Position numbers and translations under genes: made by a program
Notes under the pieces: model-generated
Told to the model about the DNA's origin: nothing
What the model saw: the letters and a program-made list of their open reading frames with translations, nothing else
The model's database searches: none
Assembly (NCBI RefSeq): GCF_015207395.1
Contig: NZ_JADEWX010000033.1
Coordinates: 1-47,134 of the forward strand
Origin: Nodosilinea sp. LEGE 07088
Lineage (GTDB): Bacteria; Cyanobacteriota; Cyanobacteriia; Phormidesmidales; Phormidesmidaceae
Direction of reading: 5' to 3'
DNA length: 47,134 bases
Part shown: positions 9,111-17,899 of the stretch, piece by piece
How the letters are laid out: the number at the start of each line of letters is the position of its first letter
Position numbering within the stretch: position 1 is the stretch's first letter

Positions 9111-9893
9111 CTAACTCGATGCGCTGGTGTAAAATCGCAGGGCAAAGCGCCAAAATTGGTTGGCCAGCACCAGCAGCACTACTGCCAGCAGGGCTGAGGC
9201 CAGCAGCCACCAGCCACTGCCCTCCCCCCGCATGGTTTGGGCCGGCACCGTGGTCAAAAACGCCACCGGCACCACAAAGGTAAAAAACACCCGATAGGCC
9301 ACTGGATAGGCTGCGATCGGGAACCGCCCCGCCTCTAGCAGCCCCCGCAGTACCTCGGTAACATTGTAGATTTTGACAAACCAAATGCTGGTGGCCCCCA
9401 GCATAAACCACAGGCTGTAGAGGGTAATGGCCCCAAAGGTCAGGGGTAGCAGCGCCAGCCCGTAGTCGGCCCAGCCCAGACCCAGGCGACGACCCGCGTA
9501 GCCAATCATGGCCAGGCCAAATAGCACGTCGGGCAGGCCCCAGGGCGAAATCACGCGGGTCGAGAGCCAAAACTGGGAGCTGATGGGCTTGAGCAGCACA
9601 AAATCGAGGGTGCCCTGCTGCACCTGGGTGACAATTTTGTTCAGGTTGGGAATCAGGATCGTGGTCGAGAACCCTTGCAGCACGGTGAAGAGCCCCAGTA
9701 CCAGCAGCGCGGCCTCCCAGTTCCAGCCCTCGAACTGGTAGCCGGTGCGATAGAACAAAAATAAGCCAAACAGGCTGCCCACCAACCCCCCCAGGCTAAT
9801 CAGGGCAGTGACGATAAAGTTGAGCCGATACTCTAGTTCGGCGGCGATCGCCGTACCCCAAAACAGCCCCAGTACCCGCCAATAGCGCCGCAT
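9111..9893 (-). CDS. ABC-2 family transporter permease (second of pair)
   Basis: A 260-aa membrane protein with six predicted helices (for example FIVTALISLGGLVGSLFGLFLF and LLASALLAVVLLVLANQFW), of the paired ABC-2 permease type (COG3694-like). The motif VQQGTLDFVLLKPISSQFWLS is characteristic. The frame is open to 9971, but ATG 9893 (MRRYWRVLG) is preferred: it shares one base with the TAA of the upstream permease (TAATG), a translational-coupling arrangement, and the extra residues are alanine-rich with no family look. The ATPase partner is not in the window. Substrate unknown. The convergent TIR gene ends just 2 bp away. Confidence 0.88.
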   Translation of the reverse strand: MRRYWRVLGLFWGTAIAAELEYRLNFIVTALISLGGLVGSLFGLFLFYRTGYQFEGWNWEAALLVLGLFTVLQGFSTTILIPNLNKIVTQVQQGTLDFVLLKPISSQFWLSTRVISPWGLPDVLFGLAMIGYAGRRLGLGWADYGLALLPLTFGAITLYSLWFMLGATSIWFVKIYNVTEVLRGLLEAGRFPIAAYPVAYRVFFTFVVPVAFLTTVPAQTMRGEGSGWWLLASALLAVVLLVLANQFWRFALRFYTSASS

Positions 9894-10684
9894 TATGCCC
9901 CCATACCTGAATACTGCTTCAGCCCCTGCCGCCAGAGCCAGCGGTTGAGCCCCCAAAACAGCGCTAACCATAGAATCATCGCCATAAATCCCTGGGCTAC
10001 GTTTTCGGGCCGATTAATCAGCAAACTGGCCGGAAAGTAAATCAGGTAGGGGAAGGGCGTCCACAGCACCACCGCGCGCACCGCATCGGGAAACAACGCC
10101 AGCGGCGCTACCATGCCCGACAAAAAGGTGTAGAGCAAAAACCAAAACTGCTCCAGGGCGCTGGCCCGCTCAGTCCAAAACGCGGCCAGGGCAAAGGTGT
10201 ACTGCATCAAAAACCGCAGACAAAAGGCCAGCACAATCGCCAGCAGCCCCAGCACGAGGTTGCCGAGGCTGGGTAGCCAGGCGGCGTAGGGGTAGAGCAG
10301 CAAAAACAGCCCCACCAGCAAAATGGCAAAGGGCAGCCGCGCAAACCGTTCTGACACATGGCTAAAGAAATGTCGCCACACCGGGTCAATGGGCTGCAGC
10401 AGGTAGGGCGACAGCCTGCCCTCCACCACCTCGCGCTCAAACTCCCAGATCACCCACACTACGGTGAACTGGCGCACCAAAAATACGGCCAAAAAGTATT
10501 GCACCAGCTCGGTGGGGGTGAGATCGAAGCGATCGCCCTGGGCCGCCTCGACCCACAGCCCCATCAGAATCAGCGGAAAGGTGCCTGAGAGCACCCAAAA
10601 CACCAGCTCGGCCCGGTACTCCACCATGTAGGCGTAGTACACCGACAGCATGACGCGGGCGACTTTAAAGGCTTTTGGCACCAC
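9893..10684 (-). CDS. ABC-2 family transporter permease (first of pair)
   Basis: A 263-aa membrane protein, COG4587-like, with six predicted helices. The conserved features are VYYAYMVEYRAELVFWVLSG near the N-terminus and EGRLSPYLLQPIDPVWRHFFSH in the cytoplasmic loop, which align with the corresponding loop of the downstream permease. It forms a two-gene operon with the next permease through a TAATG overlap, so the two probably make a heterodimeric membrane unit of an ABC exporter whose ATPase is encoded elsewhere. Such pairs occur widely in cyanobacteria and other bacteria; the transported compound is unknown. Confidence 0.9.
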   Translation of the reverse strand: MVPKAFKVARVMLSVYYAYMVEYRAELVFWVLSGTFPLILMGLWVEAAQGDRFDLTPTELVQYFLAVFLVRQFTVVWVIWEFEREVVEGRLSPYLLQPIDPVWRHFFSHVSERFARLPFAILLVGLFLLLYPYAAWLPSLGNLVLGLLAIVLAFCLRFLMQYTFALAAFWTERASALEQFWFLLYTFLSGMVAPLALFPDAVRAVVLWTPFPYLIYFPASLLINRPENVAQGFMAMILWLALFWGLNRWLWRQGLKQYSGMGA

Positions 10685-10782
10685 AGACCTCAGGGTGGTT
10701 TAACCCCTATCCTAGGCTGATTCCAGAGTTGATTGCCCTCTGGTTCAAGACTCGTCATCGCCAAAAGCGCCTGCCGTTTTTA

Positions 10783-10868
10783 GCCGAAATCCTATCTGTA
10801 TACCCCCGGTTTGTAGGGGCATTGCAGTGCAATGCTCCCTACGAGGTATCGGTTTCGAATCGGGGTTG
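10783..10868 (+). repeat. Diverged copy of the 88-bp dispersed repeat
   Basis: Alignable along its length with the copies at 11979 and 23867: CGAAATCCT at the left, a hairpin core TAGGGGCATTGCAGTGCAATGCTCCCTACGAGG in place of the ATAGC/GCTAT core, and CGAATCGGGG at the right. It is more diverged than the other two. It fills most of the 311-bp gap between the permease and esterase genes; nothing else was seen there. Confidence 0.6.
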
Positions 10869-10995
10869 TATGACTCGGATTTGGGATTAGACGTTCAGCC
10901 CCTGCTCGATTGCTCCCTGCAATCGATTCGCCAGGAGTTTGATCTGCTGCCGCTGATGAAGTAGGTTGTAGCGGGCATAGGGCAAAATTTTTCGC

Positions 10996-11964
10996 ATGAT
11001 AGAAAGCATTCCGGTGACAGGGCTACTGGTGGCAAGTTTGCTGGCGATCGCCTATCTGGCGGGTTACAAAACCCGAGGACGTGGCCCCCTGCGGGAGCAG
11101 CTTTTGAGCCGCCTGCGACCCAACAACGAGCAGATCCTCGCTGGCTACAGGGCGGTCGACCGCCCCGCCAATGCCATTGTGATCGCCCAGTTTGGCCAGA
11201 GCAATGCCGCCAACTACGTTCAGCCGCAGGCCTCGATTGACCTCCCCAGCAGCCTGGTACAGTACGACTGGAAGAGCGATCAATTTTTTTGCTACCAAGA
11301 GCCCCTGCTGGGGGCAGATGGCTCGGGGGGCCATGTCTTGACCTATACCGCCGTCGCCATCGCCCGGGCCTCGAGTCGCCCGGTGATCGTAGTGTCGTGG
11401 GGAGTAGGGGGGGCATCGGTTTTAGACTGGGCCTACGGCAATTTGTCGTATCAGCACGACCTGGTTTTAGACCGTTTGCGGCAGCGCCACCTGGTGCCAG
11501 ATATCGTCCTGTGGCACCAGGGAGAAAGTGATGCGGGCCCCCCTGGAGATGGGGAAGCCTGGGCCAGCCTTCCCTATTTTTCTGATCCCAGTTCCCTGGA
11601 GGTTGGCTTTGGCCTGACAACGGAGACCTATGCCGGGGCGCTCACGGCGATCATCCACAAAACCCTGCACGCTTTTCCTGAGACTCGCGTTGGCGTGGCC
11701 TTGGCCTCTCGCTGCGAAAGTCTAAACGCGAACCCCTGTGAGCGCGTGCGCCAGGGCCAGCAGCAGGCCACGGCAGTCGATCAGCGGGTCTTTGTGGTAG
11801 CCGATAGCGATCGCATCTGGGGGCCAGCCTATCGTTACGATGGCTGCCATTTTTCTGCCGTGGGGGCCCAACGGCTGGCTGACGACTATTACCGGGCGAT
11901 CGCGCCGATTCTGGGTTTACCTGAGCTCACACCAACCCCTGACGACCACCCTGGCATCGCCTGA
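10996..11964 (+). CDS. SGNH-fold esterase, sialate O-acetylesterase / CE6-like
   Basis: A 322-aa protein. An N-terminal hydrophobic helix (residues about 7-23) is a signal anchor or uncleaved signal, so the enzyme likely faces the periplasm or outside. The SGNH catalytic blocks are all visible: block I with nucleophile Ser in IAQFGQSNAANY; block III-like WGVGGASVLDW; the HQGESDA signature of carbohydrate esterase family 6 and sialate O-acetylesterases; and block V with the Asp-His pair in RYDGCHFSAVGAQRLADDYY. It probably removes acetyl groups from a polysaccharide or glycan; the substrate is unknown. It stands alone, flanked by dispersed repeats on both sides (10783 and 11979). Confidence 0.85.
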   Translation: MIESIPVTGLLVASLLAIAYLAGYKTRGRGPLREQLLSRLRPNNEQILAGYRAVDRPANAIVIAQFGQSNAANYVQPQASIDLPSSLVQYDWKSDQFFCYQEPLLGADGSGGHVLTYTAVAIARASSRPVIVVSWGVGGASVLDWAYGNLSYQHDLVLDRLRQRHLVPDIVLWHQGESDAGPPGDGEAWASLPYFSDPSSLEVGFGLTTETYAGALTAIIHKTLHAFPETRVGVALASRCESLNANPCERVRQGQQQATAVDQRVFVVADSDRIWGPAYRYDGCHFSAVGAQRLADDYYRAIAPILGLPELTPTPDDHPGIA

Positions 11965-11978
11965 GGTGCTGGGGCTAG

Positions 11979-12066
11979 TACCGAATCCTGGTGACATATC
12001 CCCGATTGCCAGGGGCATAGCCTGCTATGCCCCTACGAGGTTCATCATCGTGAATCGGGATTTTCC
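11979..12066 (+). repeat. 88-bp dispersed repeat with hairpin core (copy A)
   Basis: Near-identical to the reverse complement of 23867-23954 over 88 bp. The ends are ACCGAATCCTG and GTGAATCGGGATTTTCC. The centre is a perfect 22-bp hairpin, GGGGCATAGC-CT-GCTATGCCCC (12012-12033). It lies 15 bp after the esterase stop. Non-coding, small and palindromic, so probably a REP- or MITE-like element. Confidence 0.8.
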
Positions 12067-12177
12067 AAAGCCGCCTGGCGCAGTATTTCCCGCTGACGAC
12101 CCCGAGGAGATGTTTCAGCCGATCCTCCAGGGCTTAATCGATCATTAACCCAACGGGTGGTGACCGCCGCCATGATG

Positions 12178-12259
12178 AAGGAGAACCATTCATGCATTTT
12201 TAAATGCGGTTCGCACCTGACTCACATCCTCTAGCCCGGTCCACGATCGGGCTTTTTTT
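12178..12259 (+). ncRNA. Candidate small RNA or leader ending in an intrinsic terminator
   Basis: A short hairpin GCATTTttAAATGC (12194-12207), a C/U-rich unpaired stretch (CACCTGACTCACATCCTC), then a terminator stem AGCCCG/CGGGCT (12233-12238, 12248-12253) followed by seven T. AAGGAG (12178-12183) precedes an ATG-CAT-TTT-TAA mini-frame at 12192. No plus-strand gene needs this terminator: the esterase ends 210 bp upstream across a repeat. The two-stem, C/U-rich-linker layout recalls cyanobacterial Yfr1, but the Yfr1 core ACTCCTCACAC is not present exactly. Confidence 0.4.
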
Positions 12260-12280
12260 ACGAACTTTTATCGCCACCCC

Positions 12281-12955
12281 TCAGTCGCGCAGCACATAGC
12301 CCACGCCCCGCATGGTCTGGATCAAACGGCTTTCGCCCTCGGCCTCAAGTTTGAGGCGCAGGTAGCGAACGTAGACTTCAATGATGTTGGAATCGCCCAT
12401 GAAGTCGTAGCCCCAGACCTCTTCGAGGATGCGATCGCGGGTCAGTACCTGGCGCGAGTTGGTCATCAGGTAGTCGAGCAGGTCAAACTCTTTAGCGGTC
12501 AGCTCAATGGCCCGCTGGCCCCGGTGCACTTCGCGACTGCGGCGATCGAGGGTGAGATCGCCAAACACTAAAAGCTCGGCATCCTGGGGTTCAGTCCGGC
12601 GTAGATGGGCCCGCACTCGGGCCAGCAGTTCTTCGATGCTAAAGGGCTTGACGACGTAATCGTCGGCCCCGGCATCGAGCCCTTCGACCCGATCGCTGAC
12701 ATCATCCTTGGCGGTCAGCAAAATTACCGGGGTGGCATTGCCGGTTTGCCGCAGGCGACGGCAGACTTCCACCCCGCTCAGCCCCGGCATCATCCAATCG
12801 AGAATGATCAGATCGGGGATCTGGTCTCGGGCGGCCATCAATCCAGAGAGGCCGTCGTGGGCAACGGCGACCTCATAGCCTTCGTAGGACAGCTCCAGCT
12901 GCACAAACTTGGCCAGTTTTTCTTCGTCTTCAACCACTAAAATGCGAGCGCCCAT
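12281..12955 (-). CDS. OmpR/PhoB-family response regulator
   Basis: A 224-aa DNA-binding response regulator. The receiver domain (residues 4-115) shows the acidic pocket EDEE, phospho-acceptor D53 in LIILDWMMPG, switch T81 and K103 in VKPFS. The C-terminal winged helix of the OmpR type (about 127-224) has ELTAKEFDLLDYLMTNSRQVLTR, then VRYLRLKLE and the ending RGVGYVLRD. It is co-transcribed after its kinase, with a 45-bp gap. Cyanobacterial relatives include the RppA, NrsR and ManR type regulators; I cannot tell which signal this pair senses, so no symbol is given. Adjacent genes are membrane proteins of unknown substrate and do not settle the regulon. Confidence 0.93.
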   Translation of the reverse strand: MGARILVVEDEEKLAKFVQLELSYEGYEVAVAHDGLSGLMAARDQIPDLIILDWMMPGLSGVEVCRRLRQTGNATPVILLTAKDDVSDRVEGLDAGADDYVVKPFSIEELLARVRAHLRRTEPQDAELLVFGDLTLDRRSREVHRGQRAIELTAKEFDLLDYLMTNSRQVLTRDRILEEVWGYDFMGDSNIIEVYVRYLRLKLEAEGESRLIQTMRGVGYVLRD

Positions 12956-13000
12956 AGCTATATCTCCTGAGGGGGTCAGTCTAAAACAGTGAAGCCATTG

Positions 13001-14458
13001 CTAAGTCGGAATGCGCAGGGTAAACACACTGCCCTGATTGAGCTGTGATTGGACGCTGACCTGGCCGCCCATGGCCTCTACCAGCGATCGCACCAGGGTC
13101 AGCCCCAGGCCAGTGCCGCCGCTGCTGCGCGAGCGATCCTCGTTCACGCGATAAAACGGATCAAATATATCGCCTTGGCAATGGTCGGGTATGCCCGCCC
13201 CGTAGTCTTGAATGGCCACGGTCGCCCAGCCAGCCTGTTGTTCGAGGGAGATTTGCACCGGCTGCTGGGGGTCGCTATAGCGCAGGGCATTGTCAATCAA
13301 CTCGACCAGCACGGTACGCAGCTTTTGGCGATCGACTTTAGCGACCGCCGAGGCTAGGTCTACTACGTTGACCTGGCCGACTGGGTAGGGCTGGGTCTTG
13401 GTCGCCAATGCCACCGCCTCATAGACAATATCGCTCAGGTTGACTGGCTCTAAATTTAGCACCCCCTGCCCATTGCTCAGGCGGGCTAAATCCAAGATTT
13501 CGCTGAGCAGTCGGGCGGTGCGGCTGGTCTCAGCGGCGGCAATTTCTAACCCTTCTCGCTGGGCTGGGGTCAGGTTTTGCCCCCGGCGGAGCGTACTCTC
13601 CAGATAGCCCTGCACCAGGGAGAGGGGAGTGCGCAGCTCGTGGGAAATGTCGTTGACCAGCCGCTTTTGCTGCCCCCAAGCCTTAGACAGACGAGCCAGC
13701 ATGAGATTGTAGGAGCGCAGCAGTTCTTGCAGCTCAGTGGGGGCAGTTGCCAGGCTGAGCGGCTGATCGAGCGTATCGGCGGTCACCTGGCCCGCCAGGC
13801 GGTTGAGCTGGCGAATGGGGCTGAGCGCACGGCGAATGTAGAGGGCAAAGGCGATCGCCAACAGACTAATCAGCCCCAGGCTGGTCAGTAGCAGCATGCG
13901 GATCAGCTGCTGGAGCCCCCGGTAGTCAGCGGTGATGTCGTCGGCGATGTATACCGTAGCGGCGGGCAAAGCAGCAATGTCGAGCGCTTCGGCGCAAACC
14001 ACCAGCCGCCAATCGCCGACGGGCATGACCTCAGTCCCTGGCACAATGGGCATACTCAACAACGCGGCGCTGACCCCAGCCGCTTGCCACGACCCCATCG
14101 TCAGGATTTCTGACTGAGCCATTAATTCACCGTCTTCAGCCTCGACCCAAATGGCGAGATCGCCCGTAGAGCGATACTCAACCACCTTGTCCAGGGCCTC
14201 TTGAGGCGGCATCATGGTGCTGTAATACTGCACGTCCTCCCGCAGGCGATCGGCCACCAGGGCTGTGCGCTGGCGGTGGCTGTCGAGCACGATCTGCTGC
14301 ATGCGCCAGCCCATCCAGGCGGTAACCGCCCCCACCCCCACCAGGGACGTGAGCACCACCCCGGCAGTGAGACGGGTTTGCAATGACCTCACGTCAATCT
14401 GCGGTTTGCCCAGCAGATTGTGCAATGGGGCAATCGATTTGTGCCAAAAAGACGCCAT
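13001..14458 (-). CDS. Membrane sensor histidine kinase (HAMP, HisKA, HATPase)
   Basis: A 485-aa kinase paired with the response regulator downstream. Membrane helix 1 covers about residues 32-50 and a roughly 135-residue extracytoplasmic sensor follows. Helix 2 is about 187-207 (LLLTSLGLISLLAIAFALYI) and a HAMP linker runs 209-262. The H box NDISHELRTPLS carries phospho-acceptor H273. The N box is ELIDNALRYSD, the G1 box DYGAGIP, the F box DPFYRVNEDRSRS and the G2 box GGTGLGLTLVRSLVEAMGG. All catalytic boxes are intact. The stimulus is unknown; the sensor has no recognised fold. Confidence 0.94.
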   Translation of the reverse strand: MASFWHKSIAPLHNLLGKPQIDVRSLQTRLTAGVVLTSLVGVGAVTAWMGWRMQQIVLDSHRQRTALVADRLREDVQYYSTMMPPQEALDKVVEYRSTGDLAIWVEAEDGELMAQSEILTMGSWQAAGVSAALLSMPIVPGTEVMPVGDWRLVVCAEALDIAALPAATVYIADDITADYRGLQQLIRMLLLTSLGLISLLAIAFALYIRRALSPIRQLNRLAGQVTADTLDQPLSLATAPTELQELLRSYNLMLARLSKAWGQQKRLVNDISHELRTPLSLVQGYLESTLRRGQNLTPAQREGLEIAAAETSRTARLLSEILDLARLSNGQGVLNLEPVNLSDIVYEAVALATKTQPYPVGQVNVVDLASAVAKVDRQKLRTVLVELIDNALRYSDPQQPVQISLEQQAGWATVAIQDYGAGIPDHCQGDIFDPFYRVNEDRSRSSGGTGLGLTLVRSLVEAMGGQVSVQSQLNQGSVFTLRIPT

Positions 14459-14662
14459 ACAAAAAGCCTACAGGGAAAGCTAGGAGTCGCTCACTCCTAA
14501 CTTTGTTTTTGACTTTAACAGCCGATTCTGAGAACAAGCTGATACGCCTTGTCGGCAAGACTTAATCGATTCTCAGGCCAGTCTCAGCGGACCGGGGTTG
14601 AATAAAGTCACTACCCAAGATTCTGGGTTTGCCGCCCGTTTGCCCTTCATCCCTCCGTTAGA

Positions 14663-15496
14663 ATGATGTATACCAGACCCCGTACCAGCCTGGTTTCGAC
14701 CCTACCGTTGCATGCTCTCCTATGGCGTTCTAAGTTGTTGCGCTTTTTGTTGTGGTTAGGCCTTGCCCTGATTTGCGTGCCTGCGGCCCCGGCGGTGGCG
14801 CAAACCCTGGCAGACACGGCGGCTGGCTCTGATTCTTCGTTTTTTGGCTCGCTACAGCAGCAGTTGGTGCAGGCGCTGGCCTGGATTGACGGGTTGGGGG
14901 CGATCGCACCGTTAGCCTTTATCTTGCTCTACATCGTCATTACCGTGGCCTTTGTGCCTGCCTCGGTGGTCACCCTGGGGGCAGGCGTCGTTTTTGGCGT
15001 CATTAAGGGGGCACTGCTGGTGTTTGTGGGGGCCATGCTGGGGGCTACCGCCGCGTTTTTGGTAGGGCGCTATCTAGCCCGGGGCTGGGTGGCTAGCAAA
15101 ATTGAGGGCAACCCCAGGTTTCAGGCAATCGACGATGCGATCGCTAAAGAAGGCCGAAAAATCATCTTTTTGCTGCGGCTATCGCCGGTATTTCCGTTCA
15201 ATTTGCTCAACTACGGCCTGGGGCTGAGCCAAATTTCGCTCAAGGACTACGTGGTAGGCACGGTGGGTATCTTCCCCGGCACCGTCATGTATGTCTATTT
15301 GGGCTCGCTGGTGGGCAACCTGGCGACCCTGGGTGCCGACAGTAGCCAATCTCCCGAAGCCGCCACTGTCCAATGGATCATTCGCATTGTGGGCCTAGTG
15401 GCCACCGTAGCCGTCACCCTGTATGTCACTCGCATTGCCCGTCAGGCTCTCAACGAGTCTCTCCCCAGCGAGCAGGCGGCCCCTGACCATCTTTAG
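14663..15496 (+). CDS. TVP38/TMEM64-family (VTT) membrane protein 1
   Basis: A 277-aa multi-spanning protein. The N-terminus (about 20-50) is a long hydrophobic segment ending APAVAQT, which looks like a signal peptide cleaved near AVAQ. The VTT (SNARE-associated, DedA-like) domain covers about 85-230: FVPASVVTLGAGVVFGVIKG, GATAAFLVGRYLARGWV, LLRLSPVFPFNLLNYGLGLS and PGTVMYVYLGSL are the family motifs, including the Arg/Pro (RLSPVFPF) re-entrant segment. The family is linked to lipid scrambling or undecaprenyl-phosphate and divalent-cation homeostasis in other bacteria; the role here is unknown. It is followed 24 bp later by a paralogue. Confidence 0.9.
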   Translation: MMYTRPRTSLVSTLPLHALLWRSKLLRFLLWLGLALICVPAAPAVAQTLADTAAGSDSSFFGSLQQQLVQALAWIDGLGAIAPLAFILLYIVITVAFVPASVVTLGAGVVFGVIKGALLVFVGAMLGATAAFLVGRYLARGWVASKIEGNPRFQAIDDAIAKEGRKIIFLLRLSPVFPFNLLNYGLGLSQISLKDYVVGTVGIFPGTVMYVYLGSLVGNLATLGADSSQSPEAATVQWIIRIVGLVATVAVTLYVTRIARQALNESLPSEQAAPDHL

Positions 15497-15520
15497 GCAA
15501 CGGTACTGGGCAAATTGGTA

Positions 15521-16174
15521 ATGACGATGGCACGATTGCGCTGGGTGGGTCTGGGATTGGGATTGGCGATCGCGGTGAGCTGGCTGTGGCCCCACCGCGC
15601 CTTGCTGCTCGACCCCCAGGCGCTGGTGGCATACCTCAATCAACTGGGGCCCTGGCGCATTATTGGCTTTTTGGCCATCCATGTGGCGGCGGCAGCCCTG
15701 GCCCTGCCGGGGGCTGTGGTGGCGATCGCAGGGGGGGCCGTCTTTGGCACCCTCTGGGGCACCGTTTGGTCGGTACTGGGGGCCACCCTGGGGGCGGCAG
15801 TGGCCTTTTGCCTGGCGCGGTTGGTGGGTCAGCCCTGGTGTCGGGACTATGGCCGAAATCCGCGCCCGCTAGCCTGGCTCAACCAGCAACTGCAGGCCCA
15901 GGCGTTCTGGTGCGTGTTGACCCTGCGGCTGGCCCCCATTTCGCCCTTTAGCCTGATGAACGTGCTGTTGGGGCTGACCTCCGTGCGGTTTATGCCCTAC
16001 CTGGGTGGTACCCTGTTGGGCATTGTGCCGGGCACCCTAGCCTATAGCTGGCTGGGAGCCGCCGGGTTGACCGCCCTCAGCGACGGTGTGTTTCTACCCC
16101 TGGTCGGTGCCCTGGGCCTGCTCGCCCTGCTCTCAATGCTGCCTTTGGTGCTAGGTCGGGCTCAATCAACTTAG
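15521..16174 (+). CDS. TVP38/TMEM64-family (VTT) membrane protein 2
   Basis: A 217-aa multi-spanning paralogue of the preceding gene and probably in the same operon. The frame is open from TTG 15515, but ATG 15521 is the first conventional start. VTT motifs: ALALPGAVVAIAGGAVFG, GATLGAAVAFCLARLVGQ, LRLAPISPFSLMNVLLGLTS and GIVPGTLAYSWLGAAG. It lacks the N-terminal signal-like extension of the first copy. Tandem VTT genes in cyanobacteria suggest divergence after duplication or a paired function. Substrate unknown. Confidence 0.9.
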   Translation: MTMARLRWVGLGLGLAIAVSWLWPHRALLLDPQALVAYLNQLGPWRIIGFLAIHVAAAALALPGAVVAIAGGAVFGTLWGTVWSVLGATLGAAVAFCLARLVGQPWCRDYGRNPRPLAWLNQQLQAQAFWCVLTLRLAPISPFSLMNVLLGLTSVRFMPYLGGTLLGIVPGTLAYSWLGAAGLTALSDGVFLPLVGALGLLALLSMLPLVLGRAQST

Positions 16175-16258
16175 CTAACCCCCTACACGCGTTACCTTCC
16201 TCAACCCCCAGCTCCTACCGAACGCTATGCTGGTGTCGGTGTTTAGGGTCAAAGGCAC

Positions 16259-17899
16259 ATGCGGGTAAGACTAAACCCAAGCCGTTGGCTGGCTCGCCTG
16301 GCTTGGGGGTTGGTGCTGGCATTAGTACTGCACGGAGTGGCAAAAACGCCGGGGTCGGCTCAGCCGATCGATACTGAGCCAGTGTTTGTCAGTGGGTTAT
16401 ATGTGTTTGACGTGCCCGCCGCCGGCGATCTCACGGCCGTAGAGCGGGCATTGGCCATTGAAAGTAATCTGGGCCCCCTGGTAACGGGCCCTGAGCCCGT
16501 GGCGGTGCGCACTGAAATGCGCAGCGGACAGGGGGATGATGGCACCGCTCAGGGCAGTAACCCGGTTATTTTGGCTAACGATCGCTACATCATGACCGTC
16601 ACCACCACCGATGCGATCGTGGGCGGTGCCGGTAGCCCCGAGACCCAAGCCGAAGTGTGGACTGCCGACCTCACCGCCGTGCTTGAGCAGGCCCGCGCCG
16701 AGCAGCAGACGGGCTTTCTGACCCAGGCGTTGATCAAAGCACTCGTGGCCTTGGCTGTGGCTTTGACCTTTCACTGGCTAGCCGGTTGGGTTGGGCGCCG
16801 CTGGCTGAGCCCGCTGATCGATCGCTTCGCCTTTGCTGACCATGACGATGGCGGAGGAGGCGACGCGTCACCGACAGGGCTACGGCTGCTGTCTCGGCTG
16901 CTGCTGTTTTTAGTCCGGGGAAGCGTGTGGCTGGCGGCGCTCAGCTACATTGCCAACCTATTTCCCCTCACTCGTCAGTTCAGCTACCGGGTGGCTGAGG
17001 GGCTTCGCGACGGGCTGTTTGCCCGCAGCCTGGTGGTGGGCAGCCGGTCGTACTCGTTGCTAGATCTGCTGCTGGTGGTAGCCGCCCTACTGGGGTTGGT
17101 GATTTTGGCCAGCACCGTGACTAACCTGCTGCGATCGCGGGTGCTGCGGGCTACCGGCATTAGTGTGGCGGCCCAGGAGGCGATCGCAGTCCTCTCCAAA
17201 TACGCCATCATCTTGCTGGGCACGGTTGTGATTCTTCAGGTGTGGGGCCTTGACCTCAGCTCGATCGCGCTGATCGCCAGCGGTCTAGGCATTGGGGTGG
17301 GCCTGGGCTTACAGGGTCTGGTCAAAGACTTCGTCAGCGGTCTGGTGCTGGTGTTTGAGCGCCCGGTGCAGGTGGGTGACTTTGTCGATTTTGGCGATGT
17401 TAGCGGCACCGTGGCCCGCATTGGCTCCCGCAGCACCGCCATTCGCACCATCGATCATGTGTCAATTATTGTGCCTAACTCCCGCTTTTTAGAATCAGAA
17501 GTAATCAACTGGAGCCACGACAACCCGGTGTCGCGCATTCGGCTGCCGGTGGGGGTGTCGTACAGCGCCGACCCTCAGCAGGTCAAATTGGCTTTGTTAG
17601 AGGCCTGCAAAAAAAACCAGGAAATTCTCTCAGCGCCAGCTCCCCAGGTGTTTTTTAAGGGATTCGGTGACAGTGCCCTTGAGTTTCAGCTGCTGGTGTG
17701 GATTGCGCAGCCCAACCGCCAGTTTGTGATTAAAAGCGATCTTTACTTTGCGATCGAGGCCAGTCTGCACCAGTACGGCATTGAGGTGCCCTTTCCCCAG
17801 CGCGACCTGCATATTCGCTCAGGGCAGCTGCCCATTGAACTGTCTACCGAAGCCCAAGAACTTCTGCGTCGTCTGAACGAGCTGTCTGGCGATCGCTAA
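16259..17899 (+). CDS. MscS-family mechanosensitive ion channel
   Basis: A 546-aa member of the larger MscS class. The N-terminal signal-like helix ends near GSAQ (about residue 38), followed by a roughly 100-residue periplasmic domain. Membrane helices follow from about 160 onward. The pore helix and beta domain are typical: ASGLGIGVGLGLQGLVKDF (Gly/Ala-rich TM3), then LVLVFERPVQVGDFVDFGDV, TAIRTIDHVSIIVPNSRF and VINWSHDNPVSRIRLPVGVSY. The C-terminal alpha/beta vestibule ends at FPQRDLHIRS. It opens under membrane tension to release solutes after osmotic downshock. The N-terminal domain is not one I recognise and may modulate gating. It sits 85 bp after the VTT pair. Confidence 0.93.
   Translation: MRVRLNPSRWLARLAWGLVLALVLHGVAKTPGSAQPIDTEPVFVSGLYVFDVPAAGDLTAVERALAIESNLGPLVTGPEPVAVRTEMRSGQGDDGTAQGSNPVILANDRYIMTVTTTDAIVGGAGSPETQAEVWTADLTAVLEQARAEQQTGFLTQALIKALVALAVALTFHWLAGWVGRRWLSPLIDRFAFADHDDGGGGDASPTGLRLLSRLLLFLVRGSVWLAALSYIANLFPLTRQFSYRVAEGLRDGLFARSLVVGSRSYSLLDLLLVVAALLGLVILASTVTNLLRSRVLRATGISVAAQEAIAVLSKYAIILLGTVVILQVWGLDLSSIALIASGLGIGVGLGLQGLVKDFVSGLVLVFERPVQVGDFVDFGDVSGTVARIGSRSTAIRTIDHVSIIVPNSRFLESEVINWSHDNPVSRIRLPVGVSYSADPQQVKLALLEACKKNQEILSAPAPQVFFKGFGDSALEFQLLVWIAQPNRQFVIKSDLYFAIEASLHQYGIEVPFPQRDLHIRSGQLPIELSTEAQELLRRLNELSGDR

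Noticed and set aside
10840-10875. tRNA T-arm-like sequence (GGTTTCGAATCGGGG)
   Set aside because: No anticodon or acceptor arms fit around it; it is the right end of a diverged 88-bp repeat copy.
11840-12148. Plus-strand frame across the esterase end and repeat copy A
   Set aside because: It overlaps the esterase in another frame and translates the hairpin repeat.
12178-12259. Yfr1 small RNA proper
   Set aside because: The conserved core ACTCCTCACAC is not present; only the overall stem-linker-terminator layout is similar.
12204-12300. 31-codon frame starting ATGCGGTTCGCACC
   Set aside because: It runs through the intrinsic terminator stem and T run and has no ribosome binding site of its own.
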